Assembly (NCBI GenBank): GCA_973895155.1
Contig: OZ316891.1
Coordinates: forward strand, 6,696,001-6,760,000
Direction of reading: 5' to 3'
Length of the DNA: 64,000 nt
DNA from: Marsupella aquatica
Lineage: Eukaryota; Marchantiophyta
The number at the start of each line of letters is the position of its first letter. Positions within the stretch are counted from its first letter, which is position 1. Below the pieces are notes generated by a model. The model made no database searches. It was not told the DNA's origin and was given only the letters and a program-made list of their open reading frames with translations. This document shows positions 36,176 to 48,839 of this stretch, in pieces. A program made the position numbers and the translations under genes.

Positions 36176-38248
36176 TTAGGAACGGATCGATCTCTCGATC
36201 TCAGCCAATAAGAGGTGAGCACTTAGTGGAATACAACCTCTCAAAGAAAAACTGGACTTTGAAAATTGTTCCAGAGTACTATTTGTAGAGAAGTGAACCC
36301 ATATAGCCCCCACTTGGCTCTCTAGCTGGTATCCTGACGTCGATAACAGTGCAATCAAGAGTTTCAAAATGAGGATTTCTTTATTATGTGGAACGATGCT
36401 CACTGTATAATTTTGTCAATCCAAGAAGGGCCTCTCTACTTCTCACTCAATTAATCTAGCCAGTTCTATTTTTTACTCCAGAATCAGTCTATTCCTTTTC
36501 CAATGTAGTCCAGATACTATCTATAGGTCAGTTTGCTATTTCTCATCTAGCTTGATTGCTAGCTTAATCCACACAAAAGAAGTTATTGCCCTCTTGCAGC
36601 ACTCATTTAGAATTAATCCAGAAGAACTAATATAAGGTAGATCGATGAAACATCCGATGGAAGTCTAGAGTAATTAACTATTTGATCTTTAATGCAGGAC
36701 GGTGCGTGTATGCAATATGATGAAGGAAAATGCCATCATTTTAGTGCGATACATATGACTCGGTGAACTTAACTCCCAGACGCAAGCACGTGCACCTCAA
36801 TGCATTATTGCCTAGCCTGACCTCTACTGGACATTTTTTAGTTTTTCATTTTGCTGTTCTTTTGGCAGCAGGGCTTCTCTTGCGTTCCTATGTGTAGAAC
36901 AAGTGTAGAACAAGTTGAAGAAAAATGTCATCCTCTTAGTGACATATGACTCATTGAACTTCTAGAGGCAATTCAAGATCGAACATGCACCTCGATGCAT
37001 TATTGCCTGAAAAGACTGGACTCCAATTTGCTTAAATTTTTTTGTAGTTTCCATAGTGCTTTCATTTTCGGCGTCTGGCCCCTTTTGCGTTCAGATAGAT
37101 CCAGTTTTACTAGAATTCATATATATCTCTTCTATGTCTTCTTTTGGTCTTTTGTCTGCTCACCAAATGTTTAATATCTCTGCTGCAAGATCTAGTGCTA
37201 TCATTAATTTGTGACCCAACATTGAGCCAATACTTTACAATATCTTCATCTGAGTGATTCCTGCAATCATTTCCTTAGTAAGACAGTCTCCATCTCTGCA
37301 AGTTTTCTAGTTGCTTGCAAAAGGTGATGATTTATGCTAACTAAGGAGAGGGAACCACCAATTGTTGAGTATCTAGTGATATTGTGGTACATAACCAGGG
37401 TCACGAGTTGATCCGGAAATCTGGACTAGGATGATAGATCTTCGATCAATTGAGCTGGGGGCATTGGGAATTCTCTACAAACCCAAGATTACTAGTAGAG
37501 TTCTACAATTGGTGTGAGAGAATGATTACAATGACCAGAATTGAGGAAATTAAAGCTACAGTGACATACAGCAATGAGGTTCCTCACCACTAAGAGCTAA
37601 AACTAGGCTAATCTACAAAATGGACAACACATTGGCGTGTCCCTAAAAGGGTAGTGACACTTCATATATATGAAGAGTAAGAGTTAAATGAAGAGTAAGA
37701 GTTAAAGATCTATGAATGATAGAGATCCCTATATAGATTGGTGAATAAACCAATCTCTAATATTACAGTTGTGTTATGTTGGGCATATAGTTTAACAAAA
37801 TAATACTATATAACAAATCATGAATTATATTTGAATGGGGAAATTATTTCTAACACTCAATACTTGTCGCGGAAAGATAATTGGCATACTCATGCGGAAG
37901 CCATGATCTTTGCCACCCACATGCCTCCAAACCAAAACCTAGGTTTTGACAACCCCTTAAACGTCTTTCAATTGACTTAAATCCCAAAGTCTGCATCTCA
38001 GACCGAGACTCATCTTTTTCTGTGTCATTAATTTTGACCCTTGTCAAACCTATGATGATCTATGCTTTAATTCAATGGGAGAGTTGAAGAGTTACACTTC
38101 AACCTCGTCTTCAATCAACTAATAAAGGAAATAAAATTGAATGTCAATTATTTGACACAAACTGAGCTTTTTAATGGCTAACCCTTGTTGCTCACAAAAA
38201 TATAGATAAAGATGTATTTTAGAAATATGGTGAAATCAGTTATCAATG
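36176..38248. other. intergenic region
   Basis: This is the 3' flank of the homeodomain gene and AT-rich sequence. A diverged duplication (GAAGGAAAATGCCATC near 36722 and GAAGAAAAATGTCATC near 36917) is visible. No gene is supported. Confidence 0.45.
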
Positions 38249-39163
38249 TACAATTAACACGATTTCGGACCGAACGAGAACTATTTCCTCTAAACGAGAA
38301 GTGTATTTTCATTTTCCGCCGAATCTCGCGAAATCAGCAGTTTTTTTCATCAAAAACATGTTTTTGGGGAAATAATGTAATTCGTATCGGAGTTCGGATT
38401 GAAACAGCAAATTTAATAATGATCAAAACCAATGAAATTCATGCTAACAAACATTCATATTATCAAGGAACAATTAGATCCGAAAAACTTTCTCCTCAAC
38501 CTCATATTCACGCTCTCCGAAGATATATGAAAGGTCTTATCTATAAATCCATATCCACGTTTCGAGCCAAGTGCGATAACTGTATCGGACTCCGGATTTG
38601 AGCCACGAAAGCTCCGACCCAATCTCAGTTTTCTCAGTTTTTGGATATTTACCAAAAATATTTTACATCACAGTCGATAAGAATTACTGCACGGTTCGTC
38701 AAACTTACCTTGCAGTTACCTCCGCAATTGACCAGTTACCTCCGCAAGTGACCATAGTCAACATGCCATTCTTTCAACAGCAATGCGCAGTCCGATAAAA
38801 TTATCGCGAAAACTACGGGCGACAAAAATACTAGTCGACAATACTAAGATCCTTCGGTTCATCGGTTAAATTTCAAAATTCCTATCCATATGAAGAAAAC
38901 TCTTTGCAATACCAACATCAGATAAATTTATCGCTTCAATTTCAAAATTGCAACTTCCATATGAAGGAACCACTTTTGCAATACCAACATCAGATAAATA
39001 CACTCTGAACCACACAACCCAAAGTCAGGGGAGGCAAAGTCAATTACATTCAAAGTGTTTCTTTACAAGCTCTTCTCGAGCAAACCTTAGAGCACCCAAA
39101 ATCGACTAGAGGAATGAGGAGTGCGATAAATTTATCAGATGTTTGCAGCAATGCCTCATCCAC

Positions 39164-39712
39164 TCAGACTCGTCCATGCCATGCAAGAATTATCCGCTTC
39201 CCGCTTTCTCCAAGATTTATCCAAACTCTACGAAACTGATCTAACTGCTCATACGAAAAGCACCCAAGCATATCTATGGGAGGGAGGAAATGAGTTTCCT
39301 CTCGGAAGACCCTAGCAATATGTATGTTTGAGAGAAGGTCGGCATTAGGAATGCTTGCGAGCATTTTGTTTATGTCATTGATCTCACGGACTGGATATTT
39401 CAATAGCGCCCAAAATCGTGTACCAACAACAAGATGGTTCCATTTCTTTGAGGTGGCTCCAAGACAAATGATTGTTCTCATTCGAGTCAGTCGTTCTTCT
39501 GGTAGAAGTTTTAGGTCAAGGCCAAGGTGTTCATCTTGTGTGCAAGACAAGGCTAGGAGGGGCCAAATGTGAGATTCAACGAGTTGATCGGGAAGTCCAT
39601 TCAACAAACTTCCGCATTCCACACCGGGCACTTTTCCTCGAATATATTTCCTACGCTCGTGGGCTAAAACGGATCCCATCTTTGCAACGATTAGATTCTC
39701 TGATGCAGCCAT
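39164..39712 (-). CDS. F-box-like protein inside the TIR element
   Basis: This 182-aa ORF starts with ATG at 39712. Residues about 38-107 resemble an F-box: LNGLPDQLVESHIWPLL opens it, TIICLGATSKKWNHLV continues, and RFWALLKY closes it. A longer-than-usual loop (about 54-78) lies between the first and second helices. F-box proteins are substrate adaptors in SCF ubiquitin ligases. The remaining ~75 residues show no kelch or leucine-rich repeats, so the substrate-binding part is short or absent. A minus-strand ORF at 40003-40239 (VLPIGIGALWMGGTDPGDR) could be an upstream exon of the same transcript, but no splice model was confirmed. Confidence 0.55.
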   Translation of the reverse strand: MAASENLIVAKMGSVLAHERRKYIRGKVPGVECGSLLNGLPDQLVESHIWPLLALSCTQDEHLGLDLKLLPEERLTRMRTIICLGATSKKWNHLVVGTRFWALLKYPVREINDINKMLASIPNADLLSNIHIARVFREETHFLPPIDMLGCFSYEQLDQFRRVWINLGESGKRIILAWHGRV

Positions 39713-40002
39713 GAAGCAGAGCTACCAAAACCACCAATAAAAATACCTTCAATCACCAGGTGTAACCGAACACATCCACAGTACCAACCCTGCACGATAG
39801 TTTAACGATTAGGACTCGTGACGTATTATATTCATTGCGCAAGGGTAGGACTTGTTTATTTAAATATGTCCTTACAAGACGCGCCTCAATGAAAGGTCAA
39901 AACACTCATCGTGAAAGGTTCACCCAAGGGTCTTCGTTCCAAATCTTACAACAGAAGTGAGCCTGTTTGTGGTACTTGTTGTCAAGACGACGACAACAAT
40001 AG

Positions 40003-40239
40003 TTACAAGAAAACTCCAAAGAATGTAAACACGCCGTTAACATCAACCTCGAACGAATTGGAACTAGCTCCTGCATCATTCATTCCGCAGAATTCAATGC
40101 GGAGAGGATTCTGCCTATCTCCAGGATCAGTACCACCCATCCACAATGCTCCTATACCGATGGGGAGAACTTTGAGTCGCACGAGTCTCTTGTACAACCG
40201 GTGTGCACGTTTGACACGATTTTCAAGGAAGACAGCCAT
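40003..40239 (-). CDS. uncertain ORF, possible upstream exon of the F-box-like gene
   Basis: This 78-codon frame begins MAVFLENRVKRAHRLYKRL and continues with a glycine-rich, protein-like stretch. It has no recognised family. It lies on the same strand and upstream of the F-box-like ORF, inside the same inverted-repeat element. The opposite strand is also open for 137 codons (39911-40324), so the coding strand is not secure. Confidence 0.25.
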   Translation of the reverse strand: MAVFLENRVKRAHRLYKRLVRLKVLPIGIGALWMGGTDPGDRQNPLRIEFCGMNDAGASSNSFEVDVNGVFTFFGVFL

Positions 40240-40802
40240 TTGTCACAATACCTATTGTCCACGGAGTGCAATCGACCTTCCGTTGTGCCTCCTAAACCCG
40301 ACAACAGTGCGACATCAGAGATGAAGATGAGTCTCCAAACAAAACAAAGGAAAATTATTCTCACAGGAGGATGCGATAAGTATATCGCACTCCGCATTCG
40401 AATTGAAAATATGACTTCCTCAGACACCTAAGCCCTGAATTCAATCTTTCACAAAAATGACAACTCCGATAAATTTATTGGATTCTCAATTACTCCTCTT
40501 TCCATGAAAGGAATGAAGACTCCGATAAATTTATCGGAATGAAGGCAACACCTCTCTAAACACTGGATCAAATGATTGCAACAGAGGAATGCAGAATGCG
40601 ATAAATTTATCGCAGTCCGCTCGGATCTGGACATTTTACATTTAATGACTAGTTAGTCTTACATGGAGAACTTGAACAGGAATGACTGTTCCGATAAATT
40701 TATCGGGTTTTTGGTAGAAAGAGTCGAATCGCTTGGGAGGAATGTAAGACTCGATGGGAGTTTGGTATTCGCTCTCAGTCAGGAGATGGGCAGCCCACTC
40801 CT

Positions 40803-40812
40803 CTTTATATAG
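40803..40812 (-). promoter_or_regulatory. possible minus-strand TATA box near the right end of the TIR element
   Basis: CTATATAAAG on the minus strand, flanked by GC-rich sequence, could drive leftward transcription through the element toward the F-box-like ORF. Confidence 0.35.
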
Positions 40813-41130
40813 GAGACGCTCTAAACCATGGTTAATTTCCCCTTAACCATGGTTAAGTTTCCCCTTTACCTGGGTTAGTGCGTGGTCGTTCCTGGATTAC
40901 GCGGTTCGGACCAAGTTACTCGCAGTTCGGACTTTTTCACTGACGGAATGTAAAACCCGATGCACGTATCGCTCCCTGCATTCCCGCGGCGATGCAATGG
41001 AGGAAAGTGGCGTTTCGGAGAGTTTTTGCCAGTTTTATCGGTCATTGCATTGCCTTAGAAAAAAAATGGGATCGGGCTAAACGAGAATTCCGACACACTT
41101 CTCGGTCGGTCCGAAATCGTGTTAATTGTA

Positions 41131-44100
41131 TTTATTGGTGCTGATGTAGTCCTAGTGCAAGATCTGAGTTACCAGTACAAGAAATCAATTGATACATTTC
41201 CAGGTCACTAGAGTGACTTATAAGTATAATTGAAGTTCAATCTAGACTGCAGGACCACATATGATGTCAATAGGGGCTACACATGCAAGATGACCATAAC
41301 TAATATCAGATATGAAATTCAGGTGATGGAAGTAGTGGAGCGCTCGGATACACCATGATGACTACTCGAGTGAGTTTAGTGAAGGTCACAACTCCTACCA
41401 CCCTGCTCATTTTTTGTGGGATTTACTTGAGACCCGCTCTATCAAAATTCTAATTCCAAATTCAGATCAAAATTGCTAAATCTACTTTAGTGGGAGAAGT
41501 AATTTCAACCGACCAATCATAATTTGAATAGAATCCATTTCTTTGATCAAAATTAATTTTGTTCTCTCAGCTAGTTCCTTGTCAGAGTGCCCCTGGTAAA
41601 ATATAGAGTTTAGTAGGCTAAAATAAAACTTAACATGATCAATTGAGTATATGTCATTATGAAGAATTAATAAAAGATTGCTTTATAAAAGGGAATCGGT
41701 GGCATACCCAGATAATTATGAGCATAGGCTGCAAAAAATGCATTACTCAAATTTGGTTTATGAGAAACTACATTTCATATATATAGAGCATATGAAGTGA
41801 AATGGCCTCACTTGGACCAGGAATCGGACTGCAGTTCTACAAATAAGTTGCAGTAAGAAGTGTCTCTCCCCAAAAAGAGAGACCTGTTCTGGACAAAATC
41901 TGTAATTGTTTGGGTTTTCCATTCAGCTGCCATTTAGTGCCTTTTTTAATACACTAATCATCAAAAGCGATCAATGTACCCTTTGATCTCTAATAGAACC
42001 CAGTATTTTCACAATATTTTCAGAAAGTGCTAAATGCAATGAAATGGTTGAGGGCCTCAGACTTTTGCTTGATCATTGTAGTGAGTGGGAAAATTCATCT
42101 ATGAAATCATGATATGAAATATCAAAAACCAGAATATGTTTGTGGGGATATTGAGCCACATATGTCAAGATGCACTAACCCAAGTAATTCAGTAGCCCAA
42201 AATCAAATACAATTTGTAGGAAAAAGTAAGCAATTTTGGTTTACATGAACACAAGTTGTCAAAGTGGATAAACAGTTAGCTAGAGGGATCAAATTAAAAA
42301 TAAGAATTCAATCTTTCTTCAACTCCAAATGGGGGGCCAGATGTAGTACTAGGAAGTACAATGTCTTCTACCTTAAACCATGGACCACCAGGTTTAACCT
42401 CCCCAAATTAACCTTGAGCAAGCAACTTGGTACCTCTAGCACCTCCGACGGCAACTCCCATAGATACAAAGCTGCACTTGCTCCTTAACATGACTGTCGT
42501 TTAACGGTCCTCACTGTTTGCACAAGCAACCCAAACACCTAGGTACTAAGTAACCCTACAAGATCTAGTAACTCTAAGACTAGTGTCTCAACTCAAGCTC
42601 AACAAATGTTCGTAAGTAGGCTAGTGAATAGAACCTCATGGGCCTGCATGGCCTTGCCATAAGCAGAAACCAGAGCCGACACAAAATGTTTGTAGAGAAT
42701 AACCCCACTACCATGCCGCCCGTGCTTCCCCACTTTCTATTCATTATTGACTGACCGCCCTGCCCCTAGGCAAATCCCTAGGACATGTTCATGGCTCAAG
42801 TAAGCTAGCTTGTCCTGAAGCTTGTCCTAAACACCAGGACCAGTTTGGCTCTGACTTCTTGGGCCCACAGTCTTAGATAATAATTAATATGCGGAGTACA
42901 TATGAACCCTTGAAGGTTGGTTTTTATTCATTTTCAATAACAAGACAACTTATAGAAAAGCAGAAATAATAAGGGGCAAGAGCAATGGGGTCAGGATTGC
43001 AGGGGGTGAAGATTTCACTAATTTTACTTGGACTAAGGACCCAAGGCCCCAACTCTAGCAACCATCTCCAAGGTTTCACCCAAGTGAGAGTCTAGTGGCC
43101 AAATGCAATTGGATCTCAACACCCATGCCTACTCTGCATTGCCTCCCCAACGCAAGCTCCTGACCAATGGAAAGCTGAATGCGGCTTGGCCGCTATTTCT
43201 GCAGGATTTGGCAAGCGGGAAAAATAACCCTTGCAATTTCAAGACCCAAAAGCACCCCTAGACCCATTTGAGCTCAGGAGAAAGTAATTTTCCTCAATAT
43301 CTTTCCAACGCATCCAAGAAGTCCTCCAACATACATCCCATTGAGAAGTTATCACCATTTTCATTTGACATTTTTTCTTAGTGTCGCGACCGTCACGACT
43401 CATGACTTGGGCTCGCCCTTGGCCCCTAGGGAGACACCACTCCACTCATTTATACTTTTGGAGACCTTCCACCCTTGGACCGACTTTGGTCCCCTATATT
43501 TGGCCCTCAACCTATACTCCAACCCCCGCTCCAACCCACATGCATGGACACGCAACTAACTTATATAACCATAACTTTCTAGCTAGTAAGACATTCATAA
43601 GGACGTGAAGTGCCCTAGTTCGTTGTGATTGGGTCAACCCAGTGCTCATGGCTAGGCTCTCAGAACCCGTCATCAGCCAAGGATCTCGGACGGCCACACT
43701 CAGGCCCCACCGTATCTCATGCGCCAAACGTCCATTGCGCATGAAGTAAACTTTGTTAGCCTTGGGCCCAAGAGGAGCTCTCGCTCAAGACTTCAGAACT
43801 CAAAATCCATCCAAGTGTTTGGACGAACCACCTTGAGCCTAGCCTCCCTGGGCCCTCACTCCGTGTAAAAGAAGTGGACCCCCTGCGATCGGGCCTTTTT
43901 CCTGTTTACCCCTTGTTATTTTCATTTTACTATTAAAAGTTCCCTTATTACCAGTAATAATTATAATTATTAGTTCAAAATTAATAAAAACTACCCTTCG
44001 AGCGTTCACACGTCCTCCATGTATTAGTTAAGACTGAGGGCCCAGGGCCTAGCCTTTCCAATGACCCAACCAAATCCATGCTAATTTAAGTACTTAGTGT

Positions 44101-46164
44101 GCGTCACCAGCTTAGCGCATTGCCCTTGCTAGTGCATCACCTCATTACCCACTAGTCTCCTCATACTTAGTCCCTCATTACCCACTAGTCCTCATACTTA
44201 GTCCTCACCAGATGACCATTTTGGAATCTTGGACCCTAGAGGAACTTGGCGTCCGAGTCAACAATGCCCAAACTAAGTGTTGGGATAATCGAGTTACACA
44301 ACTAATTGTGGAATGCAATGTGATTACTAACAGTTGCTTTAGGTCCTTAAAGCTTATGTTTATCAAGTGTCTGTGTATGATACAAGAGCATATGCCCAAG
44401 CTAATGTTCTTAGATTTGTTTTTCCAAGGGGAGTATTTCAGACATTCTATGCTAGATGGTCCAAAGCCCTTCTGTCACAAGCTCAAGATTAAGCACTCCC
44501 ATGATTGTAATACTTACAGCATTAATAACAGTACATCTTATAATCTGAGAAGCTACCACATTAGTGACACTTGCTTCATTTAGAAGAAGGAACCAGGAGA
44601 GAAATTACTACAGGTAACTAAATTATAGGAAGCCGCCAAGTTATTAAAAGCAACCAGCAAGAAGACCAGCAGAGAAATTACTACTGGTAACTAAACTATA
44701 GGAAGCAGACAATTTATTAACAACAACCAGCATATGTGGAACATTCCATTATAGTTCACAAAGTAGTTGTTTAGTTGGGAGATCTGTTAAACTATGAGTA
44801 AGAAATGAGATCTTAGAATCTATTCTATTCCTCATAACTATCATTGAAGTATGCTGTACTACTTTTGATAACATACCTATCATTGAAGCATTCTGTAGTA
44901 CTTTGGATGAAATTTCATGCCATTGTGAATCAGGTTTCCACTATGCAACACATCGTTGGTGCACACAAGAGGCTTGCTTTTTTTATTCTCACAACAGGAC
45001 CTTGAGAGAAGATGCTAAGATTTTTCTTAATGCCAATTTCATGTATTGATTGTTGACCATTAGATCTCCCCAGATTTCAGGGTAACCAGTGCCCAGAACT
45101 ATAAGTTTTTCTTGCGGGCCAGATTGTGACTAATGGACCTGGTGGTGTGGTGGGAAATGGGCCAATAAGACAAAGGAAAATCGAAAATTATGACCCGGGT
45201 AAGTACTTTCCTGTAGGCTCCCTGAGACTTAGAAATTGACGCACAAGAGAGCTCAAGGCAATTAAAATGACAATTTTCATCACTATCCAAAGGTTAGGAA
45301 CAGACTGCAGCACCTGTACTGTATAAAAGCATTGTTCTAGACGTCCAGCCAGTGCCAACAATCCCTGATGCCATCACCGACAATTCCAGAAATATAGCAA
45401 CAGTCTTCTCAATTCATGGGGTCAACAGTACATCCTTTTGCAGCCACCAGATTGGGAGATTTACTCTAGCACAATTTTACAAACTACCCGTTAATCCTAA
45501 AAAGACGCTCTCACCAATGAACTGGCATTTATTCAGTCCATCAAAAACACAACCTGACTGTCTCTTTGGGCCGGCCCATCAAGATCTTAGTAGAAAGCTG
45601 AAACATAACCACATATAACCAGATAGCCCTTTGTTCTTAGAGGATGTCACAAAATCCCTTCAAAGCGTTTCTACACAGATTGAGGAATATAGACCTTGCG
45701 ATTTCCGAGGGGCTGCACTGGTCGATTGTTTGAACTCTGAAGTTGAAACAGTAACAACAGTCCACAGTTAGCTACAACACCAGAGACAAAATGCACCTTC
45801 TGCTACAATTGAAATAATTCACACAATCCCAATCAACATGGTTAAGTAATAAGAAGTCCTTTGGATCATGACATTCCATATCTGTCATACATAGGGCTAA
45901 AAACTGGCAAGGATACTTGTTCAATGTCGGCCTAAAAGGGTCAAAACAACGAGACACATGAGATGTGTGACCGAGCAACAATGCCGTGGATTCAGAGGCA
46001 TCTACATACCGGAAGTAGAGACAACAAGTGTGTTATCTGCTCCTCAGATATTTCGTAGACCTGTCAAGACATTTAGCATCATGAATTCGATCCTCTCAGA
46101 CTATGCTCTCCAACTACCCAACCTTGACCTCTACTTAGCAGCTGTTGCACACTAAGTCTGCAGG
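41131..46164. other. 5-kb intergenic region
   Basis: This is non-coding as far as can be judged. Local duplications are present near 44120-44205 (CATTACCCACTAGTC twice) and 44590-44735 (GAGAAATTACTAC(A/T)GGTAACTAAA twice). An ORF of 123 codons at 44212-44583 has no recognised motif and biased, repeat-like surroundings. Confidence 0.45.
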
Positions 46165-48791
46165 TTAGCGGATACTACAATTGACGACCACAATCCACAA
46201 CTTTCTGACAAAATGCGACTGCACATCCTCCAGAGCCTGTAATAAAATCCTGACTGGAAATCCAAAGAGATTAATATCAATTGCATTGTCCTACAACCGC
46301 TGAAAATGGCAAAATAGATTGATTCGAATTTTCGCGACATCTTGGGGAGGGCCCAACAGACACCCGCACTCGGGCTCTTCGTGCCGTGTTTAAGAGAGCC
46401 GCAAACCAATAAGCAACTACAATCACATGTCCTCTGCTACAATTACCCCGACTTTGATGCATCACACAAGTTTTACAGAGAAACATAATAATATTGAAAC
46501 AGGCCATGCCAAGGTGAAAATCGTTACTGTGCTCAAAATGGTCCAAACAACGTTCTCCTGGCAGTCTGGTGTTGTGAGAGATCCTTTATAGCGATAATAT
46601 TTGCTGAAATTCACCCTGAAACCATCAGGGCTGATGACTCCAACGGGATTTGGCTTGCCTATGTCCTCCAAAGTGGGAATAAGATGCCAAAACTGCAGAA
46701 CAGTGAACCTTGTCAGTAACGCAATCGTATTGCTCTCAAAATTGTATGTAGACGAGGTCTTGAACTAACATGAATGATACACTAGATAGTCCTTTGAAAA
46801 TAGTGTTGAGAAAGTAGACACCCTCAAGTTGCCTCCACAATTGTAAGATTGCAAAGAACGTACACAGTGAGAAAGACACACTACGACTACTGCGTTCACG
46901 TCACAGAAAATGTTTTAGAAGCATTAGCCCCTTTCTCAGAACTTAAAACTCAAAAATGAAAATATTCAATCCTGTGTTGGAAGATTTGAAAAAGTTAGAG
47001 TAAGACCAAGGCCCATAGACAGCTTAAGATGCGTTTCTCAGAATAAATTCAATCGCCCGCAGATTAAAAATGATGCAAATGCTCGAAACTCGGGACCCAC
47101 CTCCTCTGCCCACCAGTTGGTGGGTCCATAATCTGAGAGAACTACCACAATGGCATAATCCCCATCTTCATTCACATGCACTAATTGCATCTCCAGGGGT
47201 AAACTGCCATTTAAACAGTGGAAATGAGTCAGAATAGAACTCAACTCGTGAAAGCAATACATGTAAGCCAGAAAAGCGGAACCTTTCACGGAGGCTCAAA
47301 CACTAGAGTATGACCCAAAAAAATGCGCCGTCCTTGGACAAGAATATTTGTGTTTCACTGCCTGGTTGGTCTACATCAAACCCAAGAAACTTCACCGAGT
47401 ATCATGGTTCACCGCAAAGACGACTCCTCCTTCTCACATAAGCCTCACTATCACACAAGACTTCAGAATGGCTTCACAAGAGACTTTCAAACCTTTTTCC
47501 ATCAATTGTGTGCTCACTAGGAGTATGAAATTCGAAGTGTGTCAATTTGTAGTTTTTCCCCTCAACAGAAAGGGTCCCAGCTGGCCATTTGATCTGCATG
47601 CAAAGATGAAGTCCTTCAAATGATTGGCGATACAACAGTTCACATCTTGAAGACGGTTGCCTATTCTGATATGTCTACACACGAAATCTCACTAAAACTA
47701 GAACATAACTACATCTATAGTCACTTTTCACTATTTGCCTTTCTGATTGGAAGATGTTCTCTTTTCTGGGCATTAATGGTATTCACAAACATTTCCAAGT
47801 CTTCAAGCAAAACCTGGACATTTCCTGCCAAGTAATTTCAAAGGTTAATTTGCGAATCTGGAGGTTCTTCATGAGACAGAAGAGAACACACGATTTGACA
47901 TGGGGTCTAAACCTGAATAGAGTGTCCAGTGTTGACAGCGTGAGCTTCAGTGTCGTGGTAATCATGGACTGCCGGAACGTCAAGCTGCTTATCGTACTTG
48001 AGTTTTCCCGTATCGATATCAATCGGTGATTGAGATTGCCCTGCACTGCAGATTTTCCAGCTCGGTGAAAGTTCGCTCCAATGAGAAGGTCCAAAGGGGC
48101 CGTCAGTGTAGTCCCAGTAGAGACCTGGTACACCCACATCATCAGTTAATCTCCCTCCACCTAAAGCACTACTCAAACTTAATGCCAGCGTTGCTGTACT
48201 GTAGTTGAAATCGATACAAGTACTTGGCACGGGGACCTCGGAGTACAAAGGGCAGAACGCTTTCCCCATCCGAAAACGGATCCATGCAGAGGACACATTC
48301 CTGGAGTAACCACCAAGGATCCCAATGGACACGGAACCCGAGGCTACCAAGAAGATATGCTCAGGTACTGTAGACGCAGTGCTTTACAAGGCCTAACAGA
48401 ACTACGTGAAGTTACCGAACATATCCAATCAATGAATTGAGCTGCCCAACTTCTCCTTTGACACACTAGTGCTCACCTTCCTCTTCTGCGTTGTCCACCA
48501 CAGTCCTCAACAACCCCTCCTGAAATCAAAATCCAGCGAGGGTTACCGTCGAGGAAATTAAAACACTGCATGAAAACCAGGCCACAAATGGCACCGTCTA
48601 AGAGTATGGCTGAATAGTCGTCCAGCTGTTGACATTTAGAAATTATACCCGGCAATCCAACAGTCGCCAAACCGAGACACAGTCACACTTTCAAGGATGG
48701 TACGGTTGTTCACCTTAACGGCAGCTGCGTGAGTACTTGACGCCAATGACACGAAGGAAAGGACGACTAATAAGAATCCTTGAAGCGACAT
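46165..48791 (-). CDS. alpha-carbonic anhydrase-like protein lacking two zinc ligands
   Basis: Exons on the minus strand are 48791-48689, 48160-47913, 47593-47493, 47203-47101, 46692-46528 and 46236-46165 (first donor and last exon less certain). All phases agree, giving 263 aa, typical for plant alpha-CAs. Residues 1 to about 24 form a signal peptide (MSLQGFLLVVLSFVSLASS). Family motifs include YWDYTDGPFGPSHW, SQSPIDI, VNTGHSIQ, TPSEHTIDGK, YYRYKGSLTTPDC and VVWTIL. Active enzymes bind zinc with HxH before PSEH and a third His in LHLVH. Here the first His is E138, the second is kept (H140), and the third is Q157. Normal CO2 hydration is therefore unlikely, so this may be a CA-related structural, storage or binding protein in the secretory pathway. 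The gate threonine in LTTP is kept. Confidence 0.85.
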
Positions 48792-48839
48792 CTTGGTCTT
48801 CACTTCAGCACCACCCTGGCACCCTGCGTCGAGTCGCAA

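Larger units (their letters stand above)
38793..40705. repeat. dispersed palindromes CGATAAATTTATCG
   Basis: Exact or near copies lie at about 38793, 38921, 39123, 40372, 40467, 40522, 40599 and 40692. They are concentrated toward the ends of the TIR element, with a related AGATAAAT half-site near 38991. All fall within the element and none was noticed outside it. Confidence 0.75.
38249..41130. mobile_element. 2.9-kb element with 32-bp terminal inverted repeats carrying an F-box-like gene
   Basis: The left end 38249-38280 (TACAATTAACACGATTTCGG...) is the reverse complement of 41099-41130 with one mismatch. The inverted repeats bound a region unlike its surroundings: many GATAAATTTATC palindromes, an F-box-like ORF on the minus strand, and a TATA-like sequence in that orientation near the right end. 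The dinucleotide TA occurs at both outer edges, which could be a Tc1/mariner-type TA target or part of the repeat. No transposase is recognisable, so it is probably non-autonomous and may have captured a host gene. Confidence 0.7.

Noticed and set aside
44212-44583. 123-codon plus-strand ORF
   Set aside because: No family resemblance, and flanked by repeated low-complexity DNA.
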